44,092 nt of DNA from Lachnospiraceae bacterium (GTDB lineage Bacteria; Bacillota; Clostridia; Lachnospirales; Lachnospiraceae). This document shows positions 25,047-34,176 of this stretch, piece after piece. Every line of letters starts with the position of its first letter. Position 1 is the first letter of the stretch. The notes under the pieces were generated by a model that was not told the origin of the DNA, searched no databases, and saw only the letters and a list, made by a program, of their open reading frames with translations. The DNA is taken from NCBI GenBank assembly GCA_015056815.1, contig SVFN01000031.1, positions 1 through 44,092 on the forward strand, given 5' to 3'. Both the position numbers and the translations under genes were made by a program.

Positions 25047-25104
25047 GTAAGTATTCACAACAGACGGAAACCGCAAAGGATTTATCCCTGCTGTGAGTGC
25101 TTAC
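25047..25104 (-). ncRNA. Candidate structured leader RNA of ydcZ
   Basis: The outer stem GTAAG/CTTAC (25047-25051 with 25100-25104) and an 8-bp stem (25056-25063 with 25088-25095, one G-U when transcribed) enclose two mini-hairpins, CGG-AAA-CCG and GGA-TTTA-TCC. The shape is a multi-branch junction about 43 bases before the ribosome site. It matches no riboswitch consensus that I can recall. The inner hairpins are short, so the fold could be fortuitous. Confidence 0.4.
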
Positions 25105-25150
25105 CTATATAGAAGTATGTACCGTTGGCAGATTTTTATTCCGTTCGTGC

Positions 25151-25186
25151 AAAAAAATGCCGGCTGGCAAAAGCCAGCCGGCATTT
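25151..25186 (-). terminator. Terminator of the phosphoketolase gene
   Basis: A 14-bp perfect stem (25155-25168 with 25173-25186, arms starting AAATGCCGG) with a four-base loop, followed by T7 on the minus strand, just after the xfp stop. Confidence 0.92.
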
Positions 25187-25212
25187 CCATGTTCTTATTG
25201 TTCTGACCGGAT

Positions 25213-27579
25213 TTATTTCAGTCCTGTCCACTCCCAGTTTGCAACTTCCGGCATATCAATACCAACATCATGGATGTATGTCTTGTGCTCAACCAGTTTA
25301 TCCTTCATCTTCTGAACAAGGAATGCTCCCTTATTTCCAAGAGACGGAATATTGTTGATCATAGCGATCACAAGGTTGAAACGGTCGATCTTATTCTGGA
25401 CTCTCATATCGAACGGAGTCGTGATCGTACCTTCTTCATGATATCCATGTACATGGATGTTGCGGTTATGTCTGGTATAAGTATGCTCATGGATCAGCGT
25501 CGGATAACCATGGAATGCAAAGATGATCGGTTTATCCTTCGTAAAGATCGCATCATAATCAATATCGGAAAGACCATGAGGATGTCTGTCCTGAGGTTGC
25601 AGTCTCATAAGGTCTACCACGTTTACAAAACGTACTTTTAATTCAGGCATCTCTTTGTGAATAATATCCACTGCTGCCAGTGCCTCAAGAGTCGGTGTAT
25701 CACCACAGCTTGCCAGTACAACGTCCGGCTCTTCTCCTGTATCCGTGGAAGCCCAATCCCAGATACCGATACCCTGTGTGCAATGCTTAACAGCCTGCTC
25801 CATGGTAAGCCACTGCGGTCTCGGATGTTTGCTGGCCACGATCACGTTTACATAGTTCTTACTCTTCAGACAATGATCCATCGTAGAGAGTAAGCAGTTC
25901 GCATCCGGCGGAAGATAGATTCTTACCACGTCTGCCTTCTTATTGGAAATATGATCAAGGAAGCCCGGATCCTGATGGGTAAATCCATTATGATCCTGCT
26001 GCCATACGTTTGAAGTCAGTAACAGGTTTAAGGATGCGATCGGCTGTCTCCAGGAAAGTCCGTTACATACCTTTAACCATTTTGCATGCTGTGCCGCCAT
26101 GGAATCAATGATACGGATAAATGCTTCATAACTTGCAAAGAAGCCATGTCTTCCGGTCAGGATATATCCCTCTAACCAGCCTTCGCACATATGCTCGGAA
26201 AGCATAGAGTCCATAACACGTCCGTCTACAGCAAGGAACTGATCGGTTCCCTCTTCGATCGGATTGTTCCAGTCACGGTTCGTTACCTCGAATACCTTGT
26301 TCAGACGGTTTGACATTGTCTCATCCGGTCCGAAGATACGGAAGTTTTTCTGCTCGGCATTCAGTCTGAAGACGTCTCTGATATATCCGCCAAGCTCGAT
26401 CATATCCTGTTTTTCCACTTTGCCGGGACTTGGTACTTCTACCGCATAATCGCGGAAGTCCGGAAGTCTTAAGTCATGAAGCAGCTTACCGCCGTTTGCA
26501 TGCGGGTTGGAAGCGATACGTCTGTCTCCCTTCGGAGCAAGCTCCTGAAGCTCAGGGATCAGTGCACCCTTCTCATCGAACAGCTCTTCTGCATGATAGC
26601 TCTCTAACCAGTCCTGAAGGATCTGCATATGCTGCGGCTTGTCCATCATGACCGGAACCTGATGCGCCTGGAAAGAACCTTCGATCTTATTGCCGTCAAC
26701 TTCCTTCGGACCTGTCCATCCCTTCGGTGTACGAAGCACGATCATCGGCCATACCGGTCTTGTTGCATCCCCTGTCTCTCTGGCATTCTTCTGGATCGCT
26801 TTGATCTCGTCCACAACAGTGTCCAGTGCTTCTGCCATCTTGCGGTGCATTTCCTTCGGATCAGAGCCTTCTACGAAATACGGTTTCCATCCGTTCCCCT
26901 TAAAGAATGCTTCTAACTCCTCATGGGAAAGACGAGCTAAGATCGTCGGGTTTGAAATCTTAAATCCATTCAGGTGAAGGATCGGAAGAACCGCACCGTC
27001 TGTAATAGGATTCAGGAATTTATTGGACTGCCATGATGTAGCAAGAGGGCCTGTCTCTGCCTCTCCGTCACCGACTACGCAGGCTGCGATCAGATCCGGA
27101 TTGTCAAATACCGCACCAAACGCATGCGCGATGGAATATCCGAGCTCGCCGCCTTCATGGATGGAACCGGGTGTCTCCGGTGCTACGTGACTGGAAATAC
27201 CGCCCGGGAATGAGAACTGCTTGCAAAGCTTCTGAAGACCATCCACATCCCTGCTGATATTCGGGTAGATCTCACTGTAAGACCCTTCCAGATAAGCATT
27301 GGCAACGAAAAAGTTTCCGCCGTGTCCGGGGCCTGAAAGGAGAATCATATCCTGATCATACTTATTGATGACACGATTCAGATGAACATAGATAAAGTTC
27401 TGTCCGGGAACTGTTCCCCAGTGACCTACGATCTTTTTCTTAATGTGTTCTTTCTGAAGAGGCTCACGAAGGAGCGGATTATCCAGAAGATACAACTGAG
27501 CTGCAGCAAGATAGTTCGTTGCACGCCAGTACGCATCCATCTTCTCAAGATATTCGTCAGTGATTACATCATGATTCAT
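25213..27579 (-). CDS. xfp: Phosphoketolase (xylulose 5-phosphate/fructose 6-phosphate)
   Basis: A 788-residue thiamine-diphosphate enzyme splitting xylulose 5-phosphate (and often fructose 6-phosphate) with phosphate to acetyl phosphate plus a shorter sugar phosphate. Visible landmarks are [26 protein letters not shown], the signature EGGELGYS, the diphosphate-binding [14 protein letters not shown], and the C-terminal [16 protein letters not shown]. Length is normal. The frame is open to 27732, but ATG at 27579 ([14 protein letters not shown]) has a GCGAGGT site and the conserved opening. It is monocistronic, with a strong terminator. A perfect palindrome (27645-27659) sits upstream and may be an operator. 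No acetate kinase gene is adjacent. Confidence 0.97.
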   Translation of the reverse strand: MNHDVITDEYLEKMDAYWRATNYLAAAQLYLLDNPLLREPLQKEHIKKKIVGHWGTVPGQNFIYVHLNRVINKYDQDMILLSGPGHGGNFFVANAYLEGSYSEIYPNISRDVDGLQKLCKQFSFPGGISSHVAPETPGSIHEGGELGYSIAHAFGAVFDNPDLIAACVVGDGEAETGPLATSWQSNKFLNPITDGAVLPILHLNGFKISNPTILARLSHEELEAFFKGNGWKPYFVEGSDPKEMHRKMAEALDTVVDEIKAIQKNARETGDATRPVWPMIVLRTPKGWTGPKEVDGNKIEGSFQAHQVPVMMDKPQHMQILQDWLESYHAEELFDEKGALIPELQELAPKGDRRIASNPHANGGKLLHDLRLPDFRDYAVEVPSPGKVEKQDMIELGGYIRDVFRLNAEQKNFRIFGPDETMSNRLNKVFEVTNRDWNNPIEEGTDQFLAVDGRVMDSMLSEHMCEGWLEGYILTGRHGFFASYEAFIRIIDSMAAQHAKWLKVCNGLSWRQPIASLNLLLTSNVWQQDHNGFTHQDPGFLDHISNKKADVVRIYLPPDANCLLSTMDHCLKSKNYVNVIVASKHPRPQWLTMEQAVKHCTQGIGIWDWASTDTGEEPDVVLASCGDTPTLEALAAVDIIHKEMPELKVRFVNVVDLMRLQPQDRHPHGLSDIDYDAIFTKDKPIIFAFHGYPTLIHEHTYTRHNRNIHVHGYHEEGTITTPFDMRVQNKIDRFNLVIAMINNIPSLGNKGAFLVQKMKDKLVEHKTYIHDVGIDMPEVANWEWTGLK

Positions 27580-27644
27580 AAAAATACCTCGCTTTTCTAT
27601 ATGATAATAATTTACAGTTTCGTGATGTAATAGTAACACGACCG

Positions 27645-27659
27645 CTCGCAGATTGCGAG
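27645..27659. promoter_or_regulatory. Palindrome upstream of phosphoketolase, candidate operator
   Basis: CTCGCA (27645-27650), three bases, TGCGAG (27654-27659): a perfect inverted repeat 65-80 bases before the xfp start. It could bind a repressor or form a small hairpin in the transcript. It does not match the Rex, CcpA or FNR sites I know. Confidence 0.45.
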
Positions 27660-27926
27660 AGTCTTTTCGCAAAATCCTTACATTTCGTGACTTTATCCTC
27701 ATATTCGGCAAATCATTCGTTAATTTAGTCAATTTTTGATAATGGTTTTTGTGCGTTTTGCTAAAGTTTCCATTCTAAAGCCAATATTCGGGCTATATTC
27801 CGTGAAACTTCACAATAATAAGTATCCATTTTCCCAATTAGAGTATTTATTTTCACAAAAACGAGCAAATTCTACCGACAGTCTGGCAGCCTCGTTGTAT
27901 CCTGTTCCGGATCTATACGCACATCA

Positions 27927-27962
27927 AAACAGGGAGAGCGTCCGTTTACGCTCTCCCTTTTG
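27927..27962 (-). terminator. Terminator of the LRR surface protein gene
   Basis: GGGAGAGCGT (27932-27941) pairs perfectly with ACGCTCTCCC (27948-27957). On the minus strand it is followed by TGTTTTG, and on the plus strand by TTTTGTTTT, so it may terminate in both directions. Confidence 0.8.
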
Positions 27963-27977
27963 TTTTACCGGCATCTT

Positions 27978-30900
27978 TTATTTGACTTTTGCTTCTTTGC
28001 CGATTCCTTTTTTCCTCAGTATCTTATCATAGGCTTTTTTATTTGCCTTGGGCACTTTGATGACTGCTTTGGCATGGATTCCTTTAAACGCTTTGCCTCC
28101 GATGCTCTTAGCTGTCAGAGATGTTGACTTGATCGTAATCTTCTTTAAGTTCTTACATCCCGTAAATGCCTGTTTACCGATCGTTGTCACATTCTGCGGA
28201 ATCGTGACATTCTTTAACGCTGTACACTTGGCAAACGCCTGCTTGCCAATGGTCTCCACATTCATGCCGATCGTAACTTTTTTCAGTTTATTGTTTTTAG
28301 CAAATACTTTATCCGCGATTCCCGTCACTTTGTATGTGATACCGTCGTTTGTGATCTGTGCGGGCATCTTGAAAGTTTTCGCTTTCGTATTCTGCAGTTT
28401 CTTCAGGCTGACCGTCGGATTGTTCTGATCCGCACTTGTCACGATATACTCTGCCCCCGAAGCGGCATCTGTCAGGATCGTGCCGACTGCTGCCGGAAGC
28501 TTCCCTGCCGGATCAAGGTCATGATAGCCCGGTTTATAAGCTGCAATCGTCTTTTTCTCTCTGCTGATCTCTTCTCCACAGATCGCACAATATACAACTT
28601 CATCATAAGAGCCTTCTTTTCCGATCTCTGCTCTGACTTCGTTCTCCTTTACCGCAGCTTTCGGTTTGTGCTCACACGCTTTTTTTGTCAATGTTACGCT
28701 TACGCTCTCCACGTTGTAGCTTCCCTTGTCCTCACCGACATAAACTGCAGTAGCCTGAACCGCAACGCCTACTTCGAGCGCTTTGTCACGGTCTGCCTTC
28801 TTCCACATCCAGTCTGCCGGCAATGCTACATCGCCCACTTTCTGAATGCTGTAGGAAACACTGATTTCTTCCGAAGGAATTTCCGGAGCTGTCTCGGGTG
28901 CCGACTCCTTATTCATCGTAATCGTAACCGTAACGGTTGTTACCGCATACTGATCTGCGTCCGTTCCAACATACTCTGCTTGCGCACTGACTGTTTTGCC
29001 CGGTCTTACGAGGACGTCTTCCTTTTGTTCCTCCCACTTCCAGTTATCACCCAGTTTGATGTCGCCGATGGTCTGATTCCGATTGTAGGAAATCGTCATC
29101 TCAGTCTTCGGAGCACCAACCGGAAGGGTCTTTTTCCATTTTGCATAGATCGTCGTATCCTCATTGATCGGTGTTTCGGGGTCGAATTCATTTGTCAGTT
29201 CTTCGTCCGAATACCAGCCGTCAAAGGTATAATCTGTCTTAATCGGCTCATCCAGTTCTCCCACGGTTCTGCCAGCCTCCAGATTCAGTGTCTCCATATC
29301 GGAACCGCCGTTGGTATCGATCGTAACAATCTTCTTGCTGTCTAACGCTACAAACTTGTTGCCGTACTCCTCGGCGTACTCCTGAGCGGTCGAATCCGAG
29401 TAACCGTAGATCGTGGCCGTCACCGGGATGGTTCTTTTCTCATTGATCATCCTCAAAGGGGAATCCTTCCATGTATCATCCTCAATCTCCACATCCTCGT
29501 TGTAAAAATAGATCTTTTCCAGTCCGCTGCCCGCAAATGCATCAGGTCCGATATACTCCACATTTACCGGAATGTCAATGCTCTTAAGCGCTTTGTCATT
29601 TTTAAACGCTGCGACACCGATCTCTTTTACCGACGACGTGATCGTAAAGGACTTGAGCTTTTTGTTATTCATCAAAAAGCAGTACGGAAGTCTTTCAAGA
29701 TTATCTACATTTATGATACATTCTTCCACAGACTGTCCGAAGAACTCAGCGTGGCAGAATCCGTCTTCAATCAGTTTTTTCGCTTTCTTTTCGGCTTTCT
29801 TTTCTTCTTTCTTTTCCTTCTCCTGCTCTGCTTTATTCTTTTGCTCTGCTTTCGCTACTTCCGCCGATTTTATCCCGACTTTCTTTTCATTATCCGACGT
29901 CTCGTCTGTATCGTCATCCCCTGCCACATAATCGTAGGTGATCTTCTTTAGCGAGCCGTCGCGTCCATTCCAGAAAAGCTGGTCAAATCCCGGCTCATCT
30001 CCGTCTTGATCCAGCGGTAAAATGCCCGTTGAGCAGTTAAATACGATTTCCTGCGGCTTCGTGTATCCGAATGCAGACTTACCACACTCCTTTAAGGATC
30101 TTGGAAGAACGATCTTGTCTGCATTTCTCTGTCCGAAGAATGCACTGTCTCCCACATACTTTATGGAAGCAGGTAATACGATCTTACTGAATCCGTCCTC
30201 TTTGTCCATGGGAAGAACAATCGATTCCATAGCCTTTACCTCTATATAAGGCACTCCTCCGTAAGGGTGAAGGATCTGGAAGGCATAGTCGCCAATCTCC
30301 TCCAACGCAGTAAACTGTTCCAGATCCACATCCAGCTTATGGCAACACATAAATGCATAGTCACCGATTTTTTTCAAGTAACTGCTTCCGTCTGTCTTTG
30401 CACTGTTCTCACCGACACTGTTTTCACTGACACTGTCCGTGATCTCTTCCACGCTTTCCAGATTATAATCTGCAAAAAACGCCTTATAACTGATTGCAGG
30501 CACATTCTTGAAGGTAACCTTCTTAAGACCGGCAAGGTATCCCGCAAAAATTGTTTCTTGCTTATCAGCAAAATCAAATGCGGATGCGTAAATCCCGTTC
30601 TGCTCATCTACCAGTACACCGTCAATCTCCAGTTCCTCCGGAATGGTTACATTGTCACCAAACCGCTCCACGGTTTCCTCCGCCGAAAGCAACGGGTTCT
30701 CTATCTGTTCTGTTACCGACTGGTAGACATCATAATATGCACCGATCATATCGGGGATCGATATATTGCCATACATGTCATACTTTCCTTCGGACTTATT
30801 CAACAATGACTGTATTGTAATTTTCTTTAACTGCGGACAGTTTTGGAAAGCCAAAGGCGCGACATAGTTCACGGATTTCGGAATCGTTACCTCCTTTAAG

Positions 30901-33746
30901 GCCGTATTTTCAAACGCTTCACATGCAATATTGTTTACACCCTCTAAATCAATCGAAGCCAGGGAAGTACAATCGCGAAAGGCGCTTTCTTTGATCACAT
31001 CAACATTCTTAAGTCCTTCGACCTTGGTCAGATTCGAACAGCCCTTAAACGCAGAGTACTCGATCGATCTGTTTATTTCGTTTTCCTTATCTCTATCCGC
31101 AAAGACGACTTCCTTTAAGCTCGTATTCCCATTGAAAAGAGCAGTTTGCAAACTACTCACGCCCTTCGGGATCGTGATCTTCTCCACACCCGCCGGGAAA
31201 TACGGGACTATCCAGTTAGCACATCCGAAAGCTCCATATCCAAACCCTTGCAATTCAGAGTCTTTCGTAAAATCCACCGTCTTTAAGGAAGAACATCCCT
31301 CAAAAGCTCCCTTATCGATATAATGGATATTATCCGGCAGGGTTTTGTACACCCGCAAGCTTTTTGACTCTTCATCAAATTTCAAATAAGTGAAATCCTG
31401 CAGATTGGTACAGCCCAAAAACTGCTGGAATTGTACATAGGAGTCATTGGGTGTTGTGCCTTCCCTCTCAAAGAAGGCCACATGCTCAAGCGCAGTATCT
31501 CCCGCAAATGCTCCTATCGGCAAATAAACATCACAGGGAAGCACAGCTTCTTTTACCGGTGCAACCTGTGTTTTCATTGTCTTGTTATAAGAATCACCTA
31601 CCGCAAGTTTTTTTCCGTCTTGACCATAACTTGCTTCTGTACCGCCAAATACGGCATAACCGAACGAACTCAGTCTGGATTTTACCGTTGTCACCAATTT
31701 CTCCAGACCGCTGCCCGCAAATGCGCCGTAACCAATATAAGTGATATTATCCGGTATGATCTCCTGTATCTCATCCCCCTTCTGATAGCGGATGGTTTTT
31801 AAATTCTTGCAATATGCAAACAACTGGCAGGAAAATGTCTGGTTAGTCGCCTCCTTATCACCGGGCTTTGCCAGAAAAATCACCTGCTCCAACGCTTCAT
31901 CACCGGCGAAGGTACCGCATGCCAAAGATACATCACAGGGGAGCGTCACCTTTTTGAGCGGCGCACCATATTTTGAAAGCCTTCCGTCCGCGGTTTGAAA
32001 ATTGGAAATCGAAATCTCCAAAGCATTGCCATCCCGATCGAAATTTGCGATGTTATATCCGAAAGCCTGTCCCTCAACGTACGCGAGTCTGGAATCTTCT
32101 GTCGCAGTAAAGGTCTCCAGAGAACTGCAGCCTGCAAATGCCTGATGCCCGATCCTCTTCACGTTATCCGGGAGTGTGAACTCCTTTAAGGAAGTACAGC
32201 CCGCAAATGTACGGTAAAGGATTGTTGCATCCCCCTCATACTCTTCCTGATATGGATGTAACACCACCTCGTTCAGATGCCGGTTGCCTGCCATCATTCC
32301 CGGATGATATCCGCTCCCGCTGCTTCTCTCCATCAATCCGTTAAAGATCGCCGCCGGCAGAACCAGTTTTTGGATCGGTGCCGCATGTTTGTCAAGCTTT
32401 GCCTGGTATGCGGCATAATGTCCGCTTTCGTCATTATCGATCGGCGTAATACAGTCCATATTCGAGGAAGCATCCGGTAAAAATCCATCGCAGGCATACC
32501 CGAACACACCGTAATCCACACGGCTAAGCGCACTGCTTTCGGTGGTCGTAAACTCTTTTAATGCCGTACAGCCGTCAAAAGCATAGCATTCGATCGTCTC
32601 TACGCTGTCCGGAAGCTGAAGCTTCTCAATGGATGCCGCACCTGAAAATGCTGCTGTCCGGATCGTCTCAATCTCTAACTGTGCAAACTTTTCGGGATCC
32701 ACCTTCATCTGCGCACAGCCCGCAAATGTACCGAACTCGATCTCTTGAGCATTCGCCATCAGTGTATAGGGGAATTCTTTGATCCCGCTGCCGGCAAAGC
32801 AGGCCGTGCCCACTTCACATGCTTTGCTTCCTGTCACTTCCTCTAAAGAAGTACAGCCTGCAAACGCATAGCCGGAAAGTCTTTGAACCGTATCCGGAAG
32901 CTCTACCCTGCGCACGGCTTCATTCCCGGCAAACGCATAATGAGCGACCTGTGTACAGCCGTCTTTTACCACTACCGTACCATCCTCACCGTCATAAGCG
33001 GAATCCACCAGCACGGATCCGACATAAAGGCTTCCATACTGATCTCTCGGAAGATCATCCAGGAACGAAGGCGGCATTTTCTTCGTAATCTTTGCTACAT
33101 GAGTCAGCCCGTTTCCGCTGACACTGTCAAAGTAACTGTCCAAATATTTCGTCCCTAAAACTCCGTCGTTGATACGCTCAATGGTGGAAGGAAACTGAAC
33201 GCTCTTATAGTCTGCGCCGATCAAAAAACCGCCAAGGTATTTGATTCCCTCTTCCAAAATAACATGATCCACATAGGTATCATATTTCCGTTCCGCAGAA
33301 TTCCACCCTGTCTCAAGGCGCGAAACCTCGATCACGGGATAGTCCTCCTGTTCTTCCTCGTTGTGAAAAACTGCGGGGATCACCAGGGTTTTGTCTCCCT
33401 CATACTCTCCCTGTTCACTTTTCAGATAACTCACTTCCACTTTGTACCCCTCTTCGCCTTCCATAGGATACAACTCATAGTGGATCGAATTCTGTGATAC
33501 TGTGATACTTGTAAGCACTTTTTCAGAATTCGGCCCCCCGGGCTCGGAAACCGGAACAGGCTTCTCCATAAAATGTTTTTCAAATGTGATCGTATTGCCC
33601 GATACCGTATCTGCCGGTGCTGCATCAATCACAGGATCGGTCTCGGCCAAAACATTGCGCAATGTACCCTTTAGCTGTAAGGTACAGAGCATGATCGCAA
33701 GCATACCTATTAGTATGCCGGCTTTCTTTTTTGTTACTGTCTTCAT
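27978..33746 (-). CDS. Giant BspA-like leucine-rich-repeat surface protein
   Basis: A 1922-residue exported protein. A signal peptide (about 1-35, ending VLAET) is followed by a long array of LRR_5 (BspA/TpLRR) repeats at about 160-1240, recognisable as AFxGCxxLxxV-LPDxVxxI units. Next come a Lys/Glu-rich helical stretch (near 1300) and an InlB B-repeat (about 1475-1545, TFDGWYSDEEL...YAKW). A paired-cysteine module follows (about 1690-1730, CEHK...CAICGEE), then a second LRR block (1785-1922) with a very basic C-terminus. No LPXTG anchor was seen, so attachment probably depends on the basic end. Such proteins bind host or bacterial surfaces; the ligand is unknown. The start follows AGGAGAG. 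Confidence 0.92.
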   Translation of the reverse strand: MKTVTKKKAGILIGMLAIMLCTLQLKGTLRNVLAETDPVIDAAPADTVSGNTITFEKHFMEKPVPVSEPGGPNSEKVLTSITVSQNSIHYELYPMEGEEGYKVEVSYLKSEQGEYEGDKTLVIPAVFHNEEEQEDYPVIEVSRLETGWNSAERKYDTYVDHVILEEGIKYLGGFLIGADYKSVQFPSTIERINDGVLGTKYLDSYFDSVSGNGLTHVAKITKKMPPSFLDDLPRDQYGSLYVGSVLVDSAYDGEDGTVVVKDGCTQVAHYAFAGNEAVRRVELPDTVQRLSGYAFAGCTSLEEVTGSKACEVGTACFAGSGIKEFPYTLMANAQEIEFGTFAGCAQMKVDPEKFAQLEIETIRTAAFSGAASIEKLQLPDSVETIECYAFDGCTALKEFTTTESSALSRVDYGVFGYACDGFLPDASSNMDCITPIDNDESGHYAAYQAKLDKHAAPIQKLVLPAAIFNGLMERSSGSGYHPGMMAGNRHLNEVVLHPYQEEYEGDATILYRTFAGCTSLKEFTLPDNVKRIGHQAFAGCSSLETFTATEDSRLAYVEGQAFGYNIANFDRDGNALEISISNFQTADGRLSKYGAPLKKVTLPCDVSLACGTFAGDEALEQVIFLAKPGDKEATNQTFSCQLFAYCKNLKTIRYQKGDEIQEIIPDNITYIGYGAFAGSGLEKLVTTVKSRLSSFGYAVFGGTEASYGQDGKKLAVGDSYNKTMKTQVAPVKEAVLPCDVYLPIGAFAGDTALEHVAFFEREGTTPNDSYVQFQQFLGCTNLQDFTYLKFDEESKSLRVYKTLPDNIHYIDKGAFEGCSSLKTVDFTKDSELQGFGYGAFGCANWIVPYFPAGVEKITIPKGVSSLQTALFNGNTSLKEVVFADRDKENEINRSIEYSAFKGCSNLTKVEGLKNVDVIKESAFRDCTSLASIDLEGVNNIACEAFENTALKEVTIPKSVNYVAPLAFQNCPQLKKITIQSLLNKSEGKYDMYGNISIPDMIGAYYDVYQSVTEQIENPLLSAEETVERFGDNVTIPEELEIDGVLVDEQNGIYASAFDFADKQETIFAGYLAGLKKVTFKNVPAISYKAFFADYNLESVEEITDSVSENSVGENSAKTDGSSYLKKIGDYAFMCCHKLDVDLEQFTALEEIGDYAFQILHPYGGVPYIEVKAMESIVLPMDKEDGFSKIVLPASIKYVGDSAFFGQRNADKIVLPRSLKECGKSAFGYTKPQEIVFNCSTGILPLDQDGDEPGFDQLFWNGRDGSLKKITYDYVAGDDDTDETSDNEKKVGIKSAEVAKAEQKNKAEQEKEKKEEKKAEKKAKKLIEDGFCHAEFFGQSVEECIINVDNLERLPYCFLMNNKKLKSFTITSSVKEIGVAAFKNDKALKSIDIPVNVEYIGPDAFAGSGLEKIYFYNEDVEIEDDTWKDSPLRMINEKRTIPVTATIYGYSDSTAQEYAEEYGNKFVALDSKKIVTIDTNGGSDMETLNLEAGRTVGELDEPIKTDYTFDGWYSDEELTNEFDPETPINEDTTIYAKWKKTLPVGAPKTEMTISYNRNQTIGDIKLGDNWKWEEQKEDVLVRPGKTVSAQAEYVGTDADQYAVTTVTVTITMNKESAPETAPEIPSEEISVSYSIQKVGDVALPADWMWKKADRDKALEVGVAVQATAVYVGEDKGSYNVESVSVTLTKKACEHKPKAAVKENEVRAEIGKEGSYDEVVYCAICGEEISREKKTIAAYKPGYHDLDPAGKLPAAVGTILTDAASGAEYIVTSADQNNPTVSLKKLQNTKAKTFKMPAQITNDGITYKVTGIADKVFAKNNKLKKVTIGMNVETIGKQAFAKCTALKNVTIPQNVTTIGKQAFTGCKNLKKITIKSTSLTAKSIGGKAFKGIHAKAVIKVPKANKKAYDKILRKKGIGKEAKVK

Positions 33747-33994
33747 AAACTCTCCTTTCTGATAATAATGGCATGTCCACTTCCCTTTTGTTCCTTTTCC
33801 CTCTCGTCATCTCTCCTTTCCTTGTTCTTCTTTTCCATATTTTCTATTTATCAATTACATATCCTTCGATATGAATCAATAACGCAGTCATACCGCCATC
33901 CGGTTATCCGTTTTATTCTGTTTTTTTATGTCCCATCTTTCATCAGCTCTTTTTCCTCCGAATCCCTCATACACATGACCATTCACATTTCCAT

Positions 33995-34049
33995 GGTGTC
34001 GAAAAAAAACGATGTCCGGATTGTTCCGTGCTTCGCACTCCCACAATCA
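33995..34049 (-). repeat. Dispersed two-hairpin element, copy 2
   Basis: Bases 34022-34049 are identical to 8091-8118. The adjacent hairpin is formed by 33995-34001 and 34010-34016 with an A8 loop, while copy 1 uses a GC-rich stem with a different loop at the same place. On the minus strand TATAAT lies five bases before the conserved core. Confidence 0.7.
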
Positions 34050-34136
34050 TCTCATTATACTATGCAAATTTGTAACAGTATAGTCCACCCAGGTGGAATA
34101 TGCCTGTTTTTTCATCCGGATTTTACCTGTCATACA

Positions 34137-34171
34137 AAAAAGACCATGCAAAAACTCTCGCGCGATCTTTT
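34137..34171 (-). terminator. Possible terminator of the phosphorelay operon
   Basis: On the minus strand AAAAGATC pairs with GGTCTTTT (one T-G) and is followed by TT, starting six bases after the kinase stop. The loop is large (18 bases), so strength is uncertain. Confidence 0.4.
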
Positions 34172-34176
34172 CGTTT

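Larger units (their letters stand above)
27580..27977. other. Long intergenic region upstream of xfp
   Basis: About 400 AT-rich bases. It holds the 15-base palindrome CTCGCA-GAT-TGCGAG at 27645-27659 and the LRR-gene terminator near 27932. I found no convincing -35/-10 pair for xfp and no small ORF with a ribosome site. Confidence 0.5.
33747..34176. other. Long intergenic region with repeat element and dyads
   Basis: 430 bases between the hybrid kinase stop and the LRR gene start. It contains dispersed element copy 2 (33995-34049), a palindrome CATATC-CTTC-GATATG (33858-33873), a TATAAT box reading toward the LRR gene (complement of 34055-34060), the inverted repeats 34057-34062 with 34078-34083, TCCACC-CA-GGTGGA (34085-34098), and a probable kinase terminator (34137-34171). 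A 31-codon frame ending across the LRR start (33743-33838) lacks a ribosome site and is not called. Confidence 0.55.

Noticed and set aside
25047-25104. Cyclic di-GMP riboswitch on the opposite strand
   Set aside because: A GCAAAG-like stretch drew attention, but the required double-hairpin layout is absent and no plus-strand gene follows.
33743-33838. 31-codon upstream frame overlapping the LRR gene start
   Set aside because: No ribosome site; the overlap with the ATG arises because the AGGAGAG site reads through in that frame.
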